In this document: one piece after another, positions 45,160 to 57,500 of the stretch
How the letters are laid out: the number at the start of each line of letters is the position of its first letter
Numbering within the stretch: position 1 is the stretch's first letter
Assembly (NCBI RefSeq): GCF_019733355.1
Contig: NZ_JAIHLQ010000009.1
Coordinates: forward strand, 1-64,000
From: Pseudomonas baetica
Lineage (GTDB): Bacteria > Pseudomonadota > Gammaproteobacteria > Pseudomonadales > Pseudomonadaceae
Length of the DNA: 64,000 nt
Direction: 5' to 3'
Position numbers and translations under genes: made by a program
The notes under the pieces: model-generated
The model's database searches: none
The model's input: the letters and a program-made list of their open reading frames with translations, nothing else
What the model was told of the DNA's origin: nothing

Positions 45160-45932
45160 GCGGCGCGTTCCCGTTGACCGCGCTGTTGTGCAAGCCAGTT
45201 CACCTTGGTCATCGGCACTCGTCCTGCCGCCAGCAGCCGCTGGAGGGTATTGAGCCAGTAATTGCGGGAATAGCCATGACGCATGTCCACCGGGTGCAAG
45301 CCTAGACGAATCACTGGGGCGTGACGCCAGCGGTGTTCGCGCTGATCGCTGACCATCTTCGACAGACCACGACGCCAGGCGCTGCGCGCACTCCACACCA
45401 GCCCCGGCGCATCGACAGGGGTGAAGTCCGGCAAACGATAAAGGTGCTGAGGATCGCTGGTGTAGCGCAGCGGCAATTGGCGCAGAGCTTCTCGCGTGCC
45501 TTCGCTCATCAACCAGGCTGGGGCAACGAAGCCGTGCAGCGGCCACTCGTAGCGCTGGAACAGTTCTATGCCGGTGCGCAGGCGGGCGAGCGCGGCGTCG
45601 TGGGATAAACGATAGAACTCGCCCTCATGGGTATAGAGACGGCGCATGAACCAATCGCGTGGCGTGGTCGGGTCAGGTTCCTGGTCATCATGAAAATAAC
45701 CGTGCAGGACCAGTTCATCGCCGCGGGCGAGGCGGGTGCTCAGCAGTCGACGAAAGTCCGGGTGAGCGTCGAGGGCGTCGTGGCGATGAAAATCCGGCAC
45801 CACCAGCCAGGTCATCGGCACATTGCCTAAAGCATCGACTGCTTCTACAAAAGGTCGGTAATCCGCCCAGGTCGAGGGGGCCACGTCGTGCAGCGTCAGC
45901 AGTACGGCGGGGCGATTCAGGGAATCAGCCAT
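45156..45932 (-). CDS. Polysaccharide deacetylase (DUF2334-type)
   Basis: A 258-residue NodB-like/DUF2334 protein: LLTLHDVAPSTWADYRPF holds the metal-binding His-Asp pair, followed by VPDFHRHDALDAHPDF and DELVLHGYFHDDQE with further metal ligands. It probably removes acetyl groups from a sugar polymer or glycolipid. Its ATG overlaps the stop of the glycosyltransferase gene by 8 bp, placing it in the middle of a tightly coupled trio with a flippase-like protein. Confidence 0.88.
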   Translation of the reverse strand: MADSLNRPAVLLTLHDVAPSTWADYRPFVEAVDALGNVPMTWLVVPDFHRHDALDAHPDFRRLLSTRLARGDELVLHGYFHDDQEPDPTTPRDWFMRRLYTHEGEFYRLSHDAALARLRTGIELFQRYEWPLHGFVAPAWLMSEGTREALRQLPLRYTSDPQHLYRLPDFTPVDAPGLVWSARSAWRRGLSKMVSDQREHRWRHAPVIRLGLHPVDMRHGYSRNYWLNTLQRLLAAGRVPMTKVNWLAQQRGQRERAA

Positions 45933-47037
45933 TGGCCACCTTCCGCGTTACGTGGCCGAGGACGGCGCGGTAGTGGCTCAGCAAACTGTCGACCACGGTA
46001 TCCCAGGCGTAATGCCGTTCGACATGTTGGCGCGCCTGTAGGCCAAGTCTTGCGCTGTCGCGACTGAACAACTCGCGCACGGCGTTGGCCATGGCTTGTG
46101 GGTTGTTCGGCTCACACAGCAGGCCGCAGGACTCTGGCACGATCTCTTGAAAAGCCCCGGCCGCCACCGCCACAACCGGAATACCGCAGGCCATGGCTTC
46201 GAGGATCACCAGACCGAAGGTTTCCTGATCGCCGGCATGCACCAAGGCATCGGCACTGGCCATCAGCCGGGCAACGGTCGGCGCCGGGCAGAATTCATTG
46301 ATGACGCTGACGTTGTCCGGCACCACTGCGGGCATCGATGAGCCCACCAGCAGCAGGTGATAGCGCGGGCCAAGGCGTTGCATGCATTTGAGCAGGACCG
46401 GCAGGTTTTTCTCTTTCGAGCCGCGCCCGGCGAAGATCAGCAGGTGAGTGTCTTCGTCGATCCCCAGTTCGGCGCGCAGGCCTGGATCTGCGGCGCCCGG
46501 GTGGAAATTTTGCAGGTCAACGCCCAGCGGTTGCACGAAAACGTTGCGCACCCCCAGGCCAGTCAGCTTGTCAGCCATTACCTGGCTCGGCGCCAGTACC
46601 CGATCAAAGTTGCCGTAGAGCTTGGTGACATAGGCCTCGACGTTGGGCGTAACCCAATGTCCCATGCGGTTACTGGCCAGCAGCGGCAGGTCGGAATGGT
46701 AAAAACCGATCACCGGTACATCCAGTTGGCGCCGGGCATCCAGTGCGGCCCATGCGGTGAGGTACGGGTCGCCCACTTCAATCAGATCGGGTTGCAAGTC
46801 CTGCAGGACGTTTCGCCAAGGGGCCAAACGCACGGGGAAGCGGTAACCCTTGCCAAAGGGCAGGGCGGGAGCGGGAACCGTATAAACACCATCGTTTTCG
46901 CCGAAATGCGCACCAGGGATCAGCAGGCTGTGACGAGTCCCGGGTTTGACGCCCAACCGGCGGTGTTTGGCGTCAAGATAAGTGCGTACGCCACCGCTGG
47001 CCGGGGCGTAGAACATGGTGATGTCGGCGATGTGCAC
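45925..47037 (-). CDS. GT4-type glycosyltransferase
   Basis: A 370-residue GT-B glycosyltransferase. The N-terminal acceptor domain (FYAPASGGVRTYLDAK) is followed by the nucleotide-sugar domain with FAGRGSKEKNLPVLLKC and the EX7E-type motif HAGDQETFGLVILEAMACGIPVV. The start is a GTG at 47037 with GGAGG 15 bases upstream. It leads a three-gene operon with a deacetylase and a flippase-like membrane protein, which together suggest synthesis and export of a modified cell-envelope glycolipid or oligosaccharide; the product is unknown. Confidence 0.9.
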   Translation of the reverse strand: MHIADITMFYAPASGGVRTYLDAKHRRLGVKPGTRHSLLIPGAHFGENDGVYTVPAPALPFGKGYRFPVRLAPWRNVLQDLQPDLIEVGDPYLTAWAALDARRQLDVPVIGFYHSDLPLLASNRMGHWVTPNVEAYVTKLYGNFDRVLAPSQVMADKLTGLGVRNVFVQPLGVDLQNFHPGAADPGLRAELGIDEDTHLLIFAGRGSKEKNLPVLLKCMQRLGPRYHLLLVGSSMPAVVPDNVSVINEFCPAPTVARLMASADALVHAGDQETFGLVILEAMACGIPVVAVAAGAFQEIVPESCGLLCEPNNPQAMANAVRELFSRDSARLGLQARQHVERHYAWDTVVDSLLSHYRAVLGHVTRKVANG

Positions 47038-47124
47038 AGTGACCGTCCCTCCGCAGCGTTGCTCTCCCTTGGTTGACCTTTATCCACAATAGATGTTCGG
47101 TCGGGATTTGTGCGGTGCAACGAA

Positions 47125-47157
47125 GCGCAGCCCTCTCCCAGAAGGAGAGGGCTGCGC
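47125..47157. repeat. Perfect 14-bp inverted repeat
   Basis: GCGCAGCCCTCTCC and its exact complement flank the loop CAGAA, between the glycosyltransferase start and the chemoreceptor stop. There is no T run, so it is more likely a dispersed hairpin element (common around CCCTCTCC words in Pseudomonas) than a terminator. Confidence 0.6.
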
Positions 47158-47267
47158 GAAGTGTTTGGGCTTGATACATCGACCAGAAAGTTTGAGCCGA
47201 ACTCAGGTTTGAAACGCTTGAAGATCAGCGCCCTTTCCCCTCACACCCAGGGGTGAAGTTTTTGATC

Positions 47268-49157
47268 TTAAATGCGGAAACTGCCCACCAACTGCTTCAA
47301 CCGCGAAGCCTGCTGCTCCAGGTCCGAACAGGCACGCAACGTCGCCTGCAGGTTCTCAACGCCTTCCTGGTTCAGCGTGTTGATCTCGGTGATGTCCACG
47401 TTGATCGACTCGACCACGGCGGTTTGCTCTTCGGTCGCGGTGGCCACCGATTGGTTCATCCCGTCGATCTCGCCAATGCGCTGGGTCACGCTGTTCAGAC
47501 GCTCGCCTGCAAGATTGGCGATTTCCACGCTGTCCTGGCTGTGACGCTGGCTGTCACTCATGGTACTCACCGACTCACGGGCGCCGACTTGCAACTCCTC
47601 GATCATGGTCTGCACCTGTTGCGCTGATTCCTGGGTGCGGTGTGCCAGGTTACGCACTTCATCCGCCACCACGGCAAAACCACGCCCGGCCTCACCGGCA
47701 CGCGCCGCTTCGATCGCCGCGTTGAGCGCGAGCAGGTTGGTTTGCTGGGAAATACTGGTGATCACCTCGAGAATCTGGCCGATGTTCACGGTTTTGCTGT
47801 TCAGCGACTCAATGTTGCTGCTCGATGCGCTGAGCATGCTCGACAGTTGATTCATCGCCTTGATGCTGCGATCCACCACTTGCTGGCCGTCCTCAGCGAG
47901 ACCGCGGGCGTCGCTGGCCTGATTCGAGGCTTGCGCGGCATTGCGGGCGATTTCCTGAGCCGCGGCACCTAGCTCATTGATCGCGGCGGCGACACTGCTG
48001 GTGCGCGAAGCTTGCTGATCAGAGTTGTACATCGACGAGTTCGACGCGGCGACCACGCGCAGCGCGACTTCGTTGACTTGCCCTGTGGCCGACGACACTT
48101 CGCGGATCGAGCGGTGGATGCGCTCGACGAAGCGGTTGAACGCGGTGCCGAGGATACCGAACTCATCGTTATTGACGATGGTCAGGCGTTTGGTCAGGTC
48201 GCCTTCACCGTCGGCGATGTCTTCCATGGCGCGGGTCATGACGTGCAGCGGCTGGATGAGGATACGGATCAGCATGCCGAGCAGGGCAATGATGATGGCT
48301 ACCGCGATAACCGTCGCAATGACTGCCGAGGCGCGGAATTCGCTGAGCATCGCGAAGGCTTTGTCCTTGTCCACCGACAGGCCGATGTACCAGTTCACCG
48401 ACGGCAGGCCTTTGATCGGGGCAAAAGTGACGATGCGTGTTTTGCCATCGACGGTGACTTCACTGAAGTCACTGCTGATGCGCGGGGTGTCCTGCGGATA
48501 CGCTTCTTTCAGCGATTTCATCACCAGCGCTTTGTCCGGGTGCACGAGGATCTTGCCGTCGGCGCTGACCAGGAACACATAACCCATGCCGTCGAAGTCT
48601 CGGGCGGCGAGGGTGTCGACCAGCGATTGCAGGCTCAAGTCGCCGCCAACCACGCCGACGCTCTGGCCGGCCTTTTTCGAGGCGGTGGCAATGGAAATGA
48701 TCAGTTGGCCAGTGGCCGCGTCAATGTAGGGCTCGGTCAGGGTCGGGGTACTGCTGCTCTCGGCACCTTTGTACCAAGGGCGAACCCGTGGATCGAAACC
48801 GTCCGGCATCTTCACATCCGGGCGGATGGTGAAATGACCGGTAGCATCGCCCAGGTAGGTGGCCATAAACGTCGAGGTCAGGGCCTTCTGGTCCAGCAGA
48901 CTGGCGACATTGGCGGGCTCGGGGTTGATGGCGATGTTTTGGGCAGCGTTCTCGACCAGCAGAATGCGGCCGCTGAGCCACGTTTGAATATTGCCGGCGG
49001 TGACTTCGCCCATTTCGTTGAGGTAATTGTTCAGGTCATCTCGAATCGCATTGCGCTGGAGCCAGTCGTTATACAGCGTGAACGAGGCGAAGGCGGCAAT
49101 GACGATGAGGGCGGCGGCAAGCAAAATTTTATGGCTGAAGCGCAGATTTTTGTTCAT
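47268..49157 (-). CDS. Methyl-accepting chemotaxis protein, PctA-like amino-acid receptor
   Basis: A 629-residue chemoreceptor. An N-terminal membrane segment (about 10-30), a periplasmic dCache domain, a second membrane segment (near 280), a HAMP domain and the signalling hairpin with [29 protein letters not shown] follow in order. The ligand pocket has [10 protein letters not shown] and [10 protein letters not shown], the Arg-x-Trp-Tyr and Asp pattern of amino-acid-binding dCache receptors, and the protein is closely like PctA/B/C of P. aeruginosa. The ATG at 49157 is preferred over an upstream TTG at 49190. Single gene. Confidence 0.93.
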   Translation of the reverse strand: MNKNLRFSHKILLAAALIVIAAFASFTLYNDWLQRNAIRDDLNNYLNEMGEVTAGNIQTWLSGRILLVENAAQNIAINPEPANVASLLDQKALTSTFMATYLGDATGHFTIRPDVKMPDGFDPRVRPWYKGAESSSTPTLTEPYIDAATGQLIISIATASKKAGQSVGVVGGDLSLQSLVDTLAARDFDGMGYVFLVSADGKILVHPDKALVMKSLKEAYPQDTPRISSDFSEVTVDGKTRIVTFAPIKGLPSVNWYIGLSVDKDKAFAMLSEFRASAVIATVIAVAIIIALLGMLIRILIQPLHVMTRAMEDIADGEGDLTKRLTIVNNDEFGILGTAFNRFVERIHRSIREVSSATGQVNEVALRVVAASNSSMYNSDQQASRTSSVAAAINELGAAAQEIARNAAQASNQASDARGLAEDGQQVVDRSIKAMNQLSSMLSASSSNIESLNSKTVNIGQILEVITSISQQTNLLALNAAIEAARAGEAGRGFAVVADEVRNLAHRTQESAQQVQTMIEELQVGARESVSTMSDSQRHSQDSVEIANLAGERLNSVTQRIGEIDGMNQSVATATEEQTAVVESINVDITEINTLNQEGVENLQATLRACSDLEQQASRLKQLVGSFRI

Positions 49158-49345
49158 GGCTTGGGGTTCCGCTAAGGTCTTAATGTCCAAGGCGTGCTTT
49201 TATAGCAGCGCGCTAAATGGGCAAGGATGAAAGTAAGCTGATATTTCCGTCTCTCCTTAGGGAAATGTCTGTCCTGACTTTTGGTCGGCTTCTCACCTTT
49301 CTTTATCGGCCATGCAGAATCAAAGATTAACCAACGGGTGACAAA

Positions 49346-50833
49346 ATGCCTGACTCATCGCAACTCGTAATCGGCGCCGATCTCGCGGGGCAACCGATCG
49401 CCCAGGCCATGCGTCTGGCGAATCGACACGGGCTGGTCGCTGGCGCGACCGGCACGGGTAAAACCGTCACCTTGCAGCGTCTGGCCGAAGCCTTCAGTGA
49501 CGCGGGCGTCGCCGTATTCGCTGCCGACATCAAGGGTGATCTGTGCGGTCTCGGTGCTGCCGGCAACCCGCAGGGCAAAGTCGCCGAGCGCATTGCCGGG
49601 ATGCCTTGGCTCAACTACAAACCGCAGGCTTATCCGGTGACGTTGTGGGACATCCACGGCGAGTCGGGTCATCCGCTGCGCACCACGCTGAGTGAAATGG
49701 GCCCGCTGCTGATCGGCAGCCTGCTGGAACTCACCGACAGCCAACAAGCGGCGCTGTATGCCGCGTTCAAAGTCGCGGATCGTGAAGGGCTGTTGCTGCT
49801 GGATCTGAAGGACCTGAAAGCGCTGCTCAATCACCTCAAAGACAATCCGCAAATGTTGGGTGAAGACGCCGCGCTGATGACCACAGGTTCCAGTCAGGCG
49901 CTATTGCGTCGGCTGGCAACCCTGGAACAGCAGGGCGCCGAGGCGTTGTTTGGCGAGCCGGCGCTGCAACTCGAAGACATCCTGCAACCGGCCGCCGATG
50001 GCCGTGGGCGCATTCATCTGCTTGACGCCAGCCGTCTGGTGCATGAGGCGCCGAAGGTCTACGCGACGTTCTTGCTGTGGCTGCTGGCCGAGTTGTTCGA
50101 ACAACTGCCGGAGCGCGGCGACGCTGATAAACCGCTGCTGGCACTGTTTTTCGATGAGGCGCATTTGTTGTTCGGCGACACGCCCAAGGCCTTGCAGGAG
50201 CGCTTGGAGCAAGTGGTGCGGTTGATTCGCTCCAAAGGGGTTGGGGTGTATTTCGTCACCCAATCACCGGCTGACTTGCCGGATGATGTGCTGGCGCAGC
50301 TTGGTTTGCGCATCCAGCACGGTTTGCGCGCCTTCACCGCCAAAGAGCAGAAATCCCTGCGCGCAGTGGCGGACGGGTTCCGGCCCAACCCAGCGTTCAA
50401 CAGTTTGTCGGTGCTGACTGAGTTGGGTATCGGCGAGGCGCTGGTCGGCACACTCGCGGACAAGGGCACGCCGGAAATGGTTGAGCGCGTGCTGGTCGCG
50501 CCGCCGCAGTCACGAATCGGGCCGTTGACAGACACCGAGCGCACGATGCTGATAGCCGGCTCCCCCTTCAAGGGGCGGTATGACAAGCCGATTGATCGGG
50601 AGTCGGCTTATGAAATTCTGATGGGGCGTAAAGGCTTGGCACCGGAGGCTGAAACACCGGCGGGCAAGCCTGCCGTGCAAGAGCCTAGTCTGGCCGATAG
50701 GGCGGGGGAGTTTCTTGGTACGGCGGCAGGGCAGGCGTTGAAATCAGCCATGCGCCAGGCTGCCAACAACCTGGGCAAACAACTGGTACGCGGCCTGATG
50801 GGCTCCCTGCTCGGCGGCAGTAAACGCCGCTGA
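49346..50833 (+). CDS. HerA-like ATPase, DUF853/YjgR family
   Basis: A 495-residue P-loop ATPase with Walker A GATGTGKT (residues 33-40), Walker B LFFDEAHLLFG near 265 and a Ser/Lys-rich VRLIRSKGVGVYFVTQSPADLP segment typical of the HerA/FtsK group. It is the YjgR/DUF853 type, whose role is unknown; the C-terminal 60 residues are a low-complexity helix (GQALKSAMRQAANNLGKQLV). Divergent from the chemoreceptor gene, convergent with dciA. Confidence 0.9.
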   Translation: MPDSSQLVIGADLAGQPIAQAMRLANRHGLVAGATGTGKTVTLQRLAEAFSDAGVAVFAADIKGDLCGLGAAGNPQGKVAERIAGMPWLNYKPQAYPVTLWDIHGESGHPLRTTLSEMGPLLIGSLLELTDSQQAALYAAFKVADREGLLLLDLKDLKALLNHLKDNPQMLGEDAALMTTGSSQALLRRLATLEQQGAEALFGEPALQLEDILQPAADGRGRIHLLDASRLVHEAPKVYATFLLWLLAELFEQLPERGDADKPLLALFFDEAHLLFGDTPKALQERLEQVVRLIRSKGVGVYFVTQSPADLPDDVLAQLGLRIQHGLRAFTAKEQKSLRAVADGFRPNPAFNSLSVLTELGIGEALVGTLADKGTPEMVERVLVAPPQSRIGPLTDTERTMLIAGSPFKGRYDKPIDRESAYEILMGRKGLAPEAETPAGKPAVQEPSLADRAGEFLGTAAGQALKSAMRQAANNLGKQLVRGLMGSLLGGSKRR

Positions 50834-50842
50834 TCAAACGGT

Positions 50843-50864
50843 GGGAGCGGGCTCGCTCGCTCCC
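50843..50864. repeat. Solitary REP-type hairpin
   Basis: GGGAGCGGGCTCGCTCGCTCCC contains the inverted GGGAGCG/CGCTCCC arms of the Pseudomonas REP core in the 45-bp gap between two convergent genes. It may also act as a terminator. Confidence 0.65.
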
Positions 50865-50878
50865 CCATTAGATCGATG

Positions 50879-51334
50879 TCAGGTCTTGGCTTTGGCGTGC
50901 GCGGCAAGGCGCTCCAGCGCTGCGCGCAACCCCGGATCAGTGATCCCGTCCGCCGTCGCCTGAATCGTCGCGGCTGCATCCGTCGACAAATCCATGGTAT
51001 GCCCGGTCGCACCGCGCTGAACCGTTGGCGGCTGCACCTTGAACAGAATCCGCGTGAGGCTGGCGAACTCGTCGAACATTTGTAATTGCCGTTGCAGACG
51101 CTTTTGCTGATAACGCAGACGTGTGGCCCAGTGGCCGTCAGTGACAATCAGCAACAGACTGCCTTCACGCCACGAAGCGACATGGCAGTGCTCACGGGCA
51201 GCGGGTTGCAGTTGGCTTTCAAGTAGACGCTGCAGATGACCCAAACGTTGGGCATGGCCGAGGATGGCTTTGAGCGGCTTGGCTTCGCGCAGTAGAACGG
51301 CGGGTGCTCTGGCCGTAAGAGGGCGAAATGCCAT
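50879..51334 (-). CDS. dciA: DciA-type helicase-loading factor (DUF721)
   Basis: A 151-residue DUF721 protein. The conserved core AREHCHVASWREGSLLLIVTDGHWATRLRYQQKRLQRQL (positions about 45-85) is the KH-like DciA fold; the tail is helical. DciA proteins load or regulate the DnaB replicative helicase in bacteria lacking DnaC. It is divergent from secA, as remembered for Pseudomonas genomes, where lpxC lies next to it; here a HerA-like ATPase gene takes that place. Confidence 0.88.
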   Translation of the reverse strand: MAFRPLTARAPAVLLREAKPLKAILGHAQRLGHLQRLLESQLQPAAREHCHVASWREGSLLLIVTDGHWATRLRYQQKRLQRQLQMFDEFASLTRILFKVQPPTVQRGATGHTMDLSTDAAATIQATADGITDPGLRAALERLAAHAKAKT

Positions 51335-51641
51335 GATCGAACACCTGAAGTAACAGAAGCGCCATGGTAGCAGAAAGCAGCGAAATCACTCGCCCATTGC
51401 TTTTGCAATTGCTTTGCCCATTAAATCAACGACTAACTTCTTTTCTGTGTGACTTGAAGTTGAGCAAAACGCCCCTATTTTAAGTGAGCCCCGTCAAAGC
51501 GCAGTGCCAGCATCGTGGAACATCGCCACTTTCCTCACCACCGTTTCCGGGTAGAATGCTCGTTCGCATGCGGCCATGAGGGCTGCACGGGCGACTCACG
51601 GGGCCGCCCTCCATCCCTTTAGTGTGGAAGATCCTGCCGAT
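51335..51641 (+). other. Intergenic region upstream of secA
   Basis: The 307-bp gap between dciA and secA holds no convincing gene. TAGAAT at 51552-51557 is a likely -10 box for secA, about 85 bp before its ATG; no good -35 box is seen. No SecM-like arrest peptide is visible. Confidence 0.5.
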
Positions 51642-54377
<2,736 letters not shown>

Positions 54378-54404
54378 AACCCGTTACAACGGCTGAAATA
54401 CCCG

Positions 54405-54437
54405 CGCCGCGACCGGCTTCTGCCGTCGCGGCGTTTT
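54405..54437 (+). terminator. Intrinsic terminator of secA
   Basis: CGCCGCGA and TCGCGGCG form an 8-bp stem around a 13-base loop, followed by TTTT, 28 bp past the secA stop. Confidence 0.85.
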
Positions 54438-54499
54438 GCCATTCAAGCCACCGTCCCAACGATGGGCGGTGCTGACATCATTGAGTAAGGAGCGCATTC

Positions 54500-55717
54500 A
54501 TGGCTGTTGGTCTTGGTCCTTTGCCAACGTTGCACCCGGTTGCCGGTTTTGAACTCGGTATCGCCTCGGCCGGCATCAAGCGCCCTGGGCGCAAAGATGT
54601 CGTGGTGATGCGCTGCGCTGAAGGTTCGACCGTGGCGGGCGTGTTCACGTTGAACGCTTTTTGTGCTGCGCCTGTGATCCTGGCGAAACAACGCGTGCAG
54701 AACGCTGTGCGCTACTTGCTGACCAACACCGGCAATGCCAACGCCGGCACCGGCGAGCCAGGCCTGGCCGCTGCTGAGCGCACTTGCGCCAGATTGGCTG
54801 AGCTGACTGGCGTCGACGCCAATCAGATCCTGCCGTACTCCACCGGTGTCATCGGCGAGCCACTGCCGGTCGAAAAAATCGAAGGTGCCTTGCAAGCCGC
54901 GCTGGATGATCTGTCCGAAAACAACTGGGAAGCGGCCGCCACCGGCATCATGACCACCGACACCCTGCCCAAGGGTGCCAGCCGCCAGTTCCAGCATGAC
55001 GGCGTGACCATCACGGTAACCGGCATCAGCAAAGGCGCAGGCATGATTCGCCCTAACATGGCGACCATGCTTGGCTACATCGCGACCGACGCCAAAGTCG
55101 CCCGCGACGTGCTGCAAAATCTGATGCTCGACGGCGCCAACAAGTCGTTCAACCGCATCACCATCGACGGCGACACCTCGACCAACGATTGCTGCATGCT
55201 GATTGCCACCGGCCAGGCTGCTCTGCCGGAAATTACCCGTGCCGAAGGCGAACTGTTTGCCAAACTCAAGCAAGCGGTGTTCGAAGTGTGCATGGACGTG
55301 GCCCAGGCCATCGTGCGTGACGGCGAAGGCGCGACCAAGTTTGTGACCGTTGAAGTCAACGGCGGCGGCAATCATCAGGAATGTCTGGACGTCGGTTACA
55401 CCGTGGCGCACTCGCCGCTGATCAAGACCGCACTGTTCGCCTCCGATCCGAACTGGGGTCGCATCCTGGCCGCTGTCGGCCGTGCCGGCGTGCCGGAACT
55501 GGATGTGAGCAAGATCGACGTGTTCCTTGGCGATGTGTGCATCGCCAGCCGTGGCGCTCGTGCTGAGACCTACACTGAAGCGCAAGGCTCGGCGGTGATG
55601 CAGCAGGAAGAGATCACGATCCGTATCGAGCTGGGTCGCGGCGATTGCAGCGAAACGATCTGGACCACCGACCTGTCGCATGAATACGTGAAGATCAACG
55701 CCGAATACCGGACTTGA
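54500..55717 (+). CDS. argJ: Bifunctional glutamate N-acetyltransferase / ornithine acetyltransferase
   Basis: A 405-residue ArgJ, which recycles the acetyl group from N-acetylornithine to glutamate in arginine synthesis. The self-cleavage site is the Ala-Thr pair in [10 protein letters not shown], making Thr189 the nucleophile and giving alpha and beta chains; [12 protein letters not shown] forms the substrate pocket. AAGGAG lies just before the ATG. It follows secA, as in PAO1. Confidence 0.96.
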   Translation: MAVGLGPLPTLHPVAGFELGIASAGIKRPGRKDVVVMRCAEGSTVAGVFTLNAFCAAPVILAKQRVQNAVRYLLTNTGNANAGTGEPGLAAAERTCARLAELTGVDANQILPYSTGVIGEPLPVEKIEGALQAALDDLSENNWEAAATGIMTTDTLPKGASRQFQHDGVTITVTGISKGAGMIRPNMATMLGYIATDAKVARDVLQNLMLDGANKSFNRITIDGDTSTNDCCMLIATGQAALPEITRAEGELFAKLKQAVFEVCMDVAQAIVRDGEGATKFVTVEVNGGGNHQECLDVGYTVAHSPLIKTALFASDPNWGRILAAVGRAGVPELDVSKIDVFLGDVCIASRGARAETYTEAQGSAVMQQEEITIRIELGRGDCSETIWTTDLSHEYVKINAEYRT

Positions 55718-55808
55718 TCCAATGGCCGGGTGAGAGCTGCTCGCGAAGACGGCAGTCCAGACACCACAAGTCCCAAAGCTTTTCCTCTGACGAAAAGGCG
55801 CCAAAACC

Positions 55809-56441
55809 ATGTCCCTGCACCTGATCATCGGCGACAAACTGCTTTCCTCATGGTCGCTACGTGCCGCCCTGGCCGTTGAACTGACCGGCGCGCCTTACAG
55901 CGAAGAACGGGTCAAACTCGGCAAGCCCGACACCCGTGAGCAACTGCTCAAACATTCACCGACGGCCAAGGTGCCGCTGCTGAAAACCGCGCGCGGCACC
56001 ATCGCCGATTCGCTAGCGATTGCCGAATACCTGGCCGAGCAGTTCCCGTCCGAGTCACTCTGGCCGACCGACATCGCGGCCCGCGCCCAGGCCCGATCCG
56101 CCTGTGCACAAATGCACAGCGGCTTCTTCGCCATACGTAACCACATGCCGTTCAACCTGAGCCACGATGCGCCGCTGAACCCGGTGCCGCCGGAGGTGAA
56201 GGTCGATATCGAACGCATGCTCGCGTTGTGGGCCGAATGCCGTGCTGTCGCCACCGAAGAAGGGCCTTACCTGTTTGGCCGCGTGAGCCTGGCCGATGCG
56301 TTCTTCGCCCCGATTGCCGTGCGTCTGCGCACCTATCAGGTGAAGCTGCCCGCGGCTGACGAAGCCTATGTTGAAACCGTCTACCAATGGCCGGCCTTCA
56401 AGGCATGGCAGAAGGCTGGACTGGAGGAATTGACCCCGTGA
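55809..56441 (+). CDS. Glutathione S-transferase family protein
   Basis: A 210-residue GST. The N-terminal thioredoxin-like half has SSWSLRAALAVE with a likely catalytic Ser, the cis-Pro region KVPLLKTARG and the glutathione-binding IADSLAIAEYLAEQFP; the C-terminal half is helical. The substrate is unknown. Its stop overlaps the GTG start of the Nudix gene (GTGA), so the two are translated together, as in the PA4401-PA4400 pair. Confidence 0.92.
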   Translation: MSLHLIIGDKLLSSWSLRAALAVELTGAPYSEERVKLGKPDTREQLLKHSPTAKVPLLKTARGTIADSLAIAEYLAEQFPSESLWPTDIAARAQARSACAQMHSGFFAIRNHMPFNLSHDAPLNPVPPEVKVDIERMLALWAECRAVATEEGPYLFGRVSLADAFFAPIAVRLRTYQVKLPAADEAYVETVYQWPAFKAWQKAGLEELTP

Positions 56442-57382
56442 AACGTGTACACGTCGCTGCTGCCGTCATCCGTGACGACAGTGGCAAGATTCTCATCGCC
56501 CGCCGTGCCGATACCCAGCATCAGGGTGGTTTGTGGGAGTTCCCCGGTGGCAAGGTCGAGGCTGGCGAATCAGTTGAAAGCGCGCTGGCCCGTGAGCTGC
56601 AGGAAGAGTTGGGTATCGTCGTTGGCGCTGCCCGGCCATTGATCAAAGTGCGCCATGACTATCCAGACAAGCAGGTGTTGCTGGATGTCTGGGAAGTCTC
56701 GAGCTTCAGCGGCGACCCCCATGGCGCCGAAGGCCAGCCATTGGTCTGGGTGAGCGCCAAGGAACTGGCGAATTATGAGTTCCCGGCCGCCAACCAGCCG
56801 ATCGTTGCGGCGGCGCGGTTGCCTGCTGAGTACCTGATCACCCCGCAAGACCTTGAAACTGCGGCGTTGTTGCGCGGCATCCAGAAGGCGATTGCTGGCG
56901 GGATCAAGCTGATCCAGTTGCGCGCGCCCAATGGCTATGACCCGAAGTACCGCGATCTGGCGGTAGACGCCGCCGGTCTGTGTGCCGGTAAAGCGCAGTT
57001 GATGATCAAAGGGCCGTTCGAATGGCTCGGTGATTTCCCGTCTGCGGGTTGGCATATCACTTCTGCGCAGTTGCGCAAATACGCCGCGGCGGGTCGCCCG
57101 TTGCCGGCGCAGCGTTGGTTGGCGGCGTCTTGCCATAGCGCAGAAGAGTTGGCTCTGGCCGAGCAGATGGGGGTGGATTTCGTGACCCTGTCGCCGGTGC
57201 AGCCGACGTTGACTCACCCGGATGCGCCGCCGCTGGGCTGGGAACAGGCTTCGGCGTTGATCGAAGGTTGCAGCAAACCGGTGTTCCTGCTCGGCGGCGT
57301 TGGTCCGGCGCAGCGGGAGAAGGCTTGGGGGGTTGGTGCTCAGGGTGTGGCGGGGATTCGGGCGTTCTGGCCAGAGAGCTGA
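56438..57382 (+). CDS. Nudix hydrolase (MutT) fused to a ThiE/TenI-like domain
   Basis: A 314-residue fusion. Residues 1-135 form a MutT-type Nudix domain with the box GGKVEAGESVESALARELQE followed by ELGI, expected to remove 8-oxo-dGTP from the nucleotide pool. Residues about 150-314 form a thiamine-phosphate-synthase/TenI-like barrel (IKLIQLRAPNGYD, VDFVTLSPVQPT, VFLLGGVGP) lacking an obvious full ThiE active site. The GTG start at 56438 overlaps the GST stop and has GGAGG upstream; the frame opens earlier without a signal. The fusion is common in Pseudomonas; the role of the second half is unknown. Confidence 0.9.
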   Translation: MKRVHVAAAVIRDDSGKILIARRADTQHQGGLWEFPGGKVEAGESVESALARELQEELGIVVGAARPLIKVRHDYPDKQVLLDVWEVSSFSGDPHGAEGQPLVWVSAKELANYEFPAANQPIVAAARLPAEYLITPQDLETAALLRGIQKAIAGGIKLIQLRAPNGYDPKYRDLAVDAAGLCAGKAQLMIKGPFEWLGDFPSAGWHITSAQLRKYAAAGRPLPAQRWLAASCHSAEELALAEQMGVDFVTLSPVQPTLTHPDAPPLGWEQASALIEGCSKPVFLLGGVGPAQREKAWGVGAQGVAGIRAFWPES

Positions 57383-57404
57383 AATATGTGGTGATGCTGC
57401 TGGC

Positions 57405-57488
57405 CTCTTCGCGAGCAAGCCCGCTCCCATAGTTGATCGGGTTCCTTCAATTGGAATGCAATCACCTGGGGGCTTGCTCGCGAAGGCG
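57405..57488. repeat. REPIN (inverted pair of REP sequences)
   Basis: CTTCGCGAGCAAGCCCGCTCCCA and the inverted GGGGCTTGCTCGCGAAGGCG flank a spacer with TTCCTTCAATTGGAATG. Spacer and arms are closely like those at 17840-17927, showing they belong to one REPIN family. It fills the gap between two convergent genes. Confidence 0.85.
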
Positions 57489-57500
57489 TCCGGTCAGGCG

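Noticed and set aside
54443..55837. Open frame of 464 codons on the minus strand
   Set aside because: Antisense shadow of argJ, which has clear family motifs.
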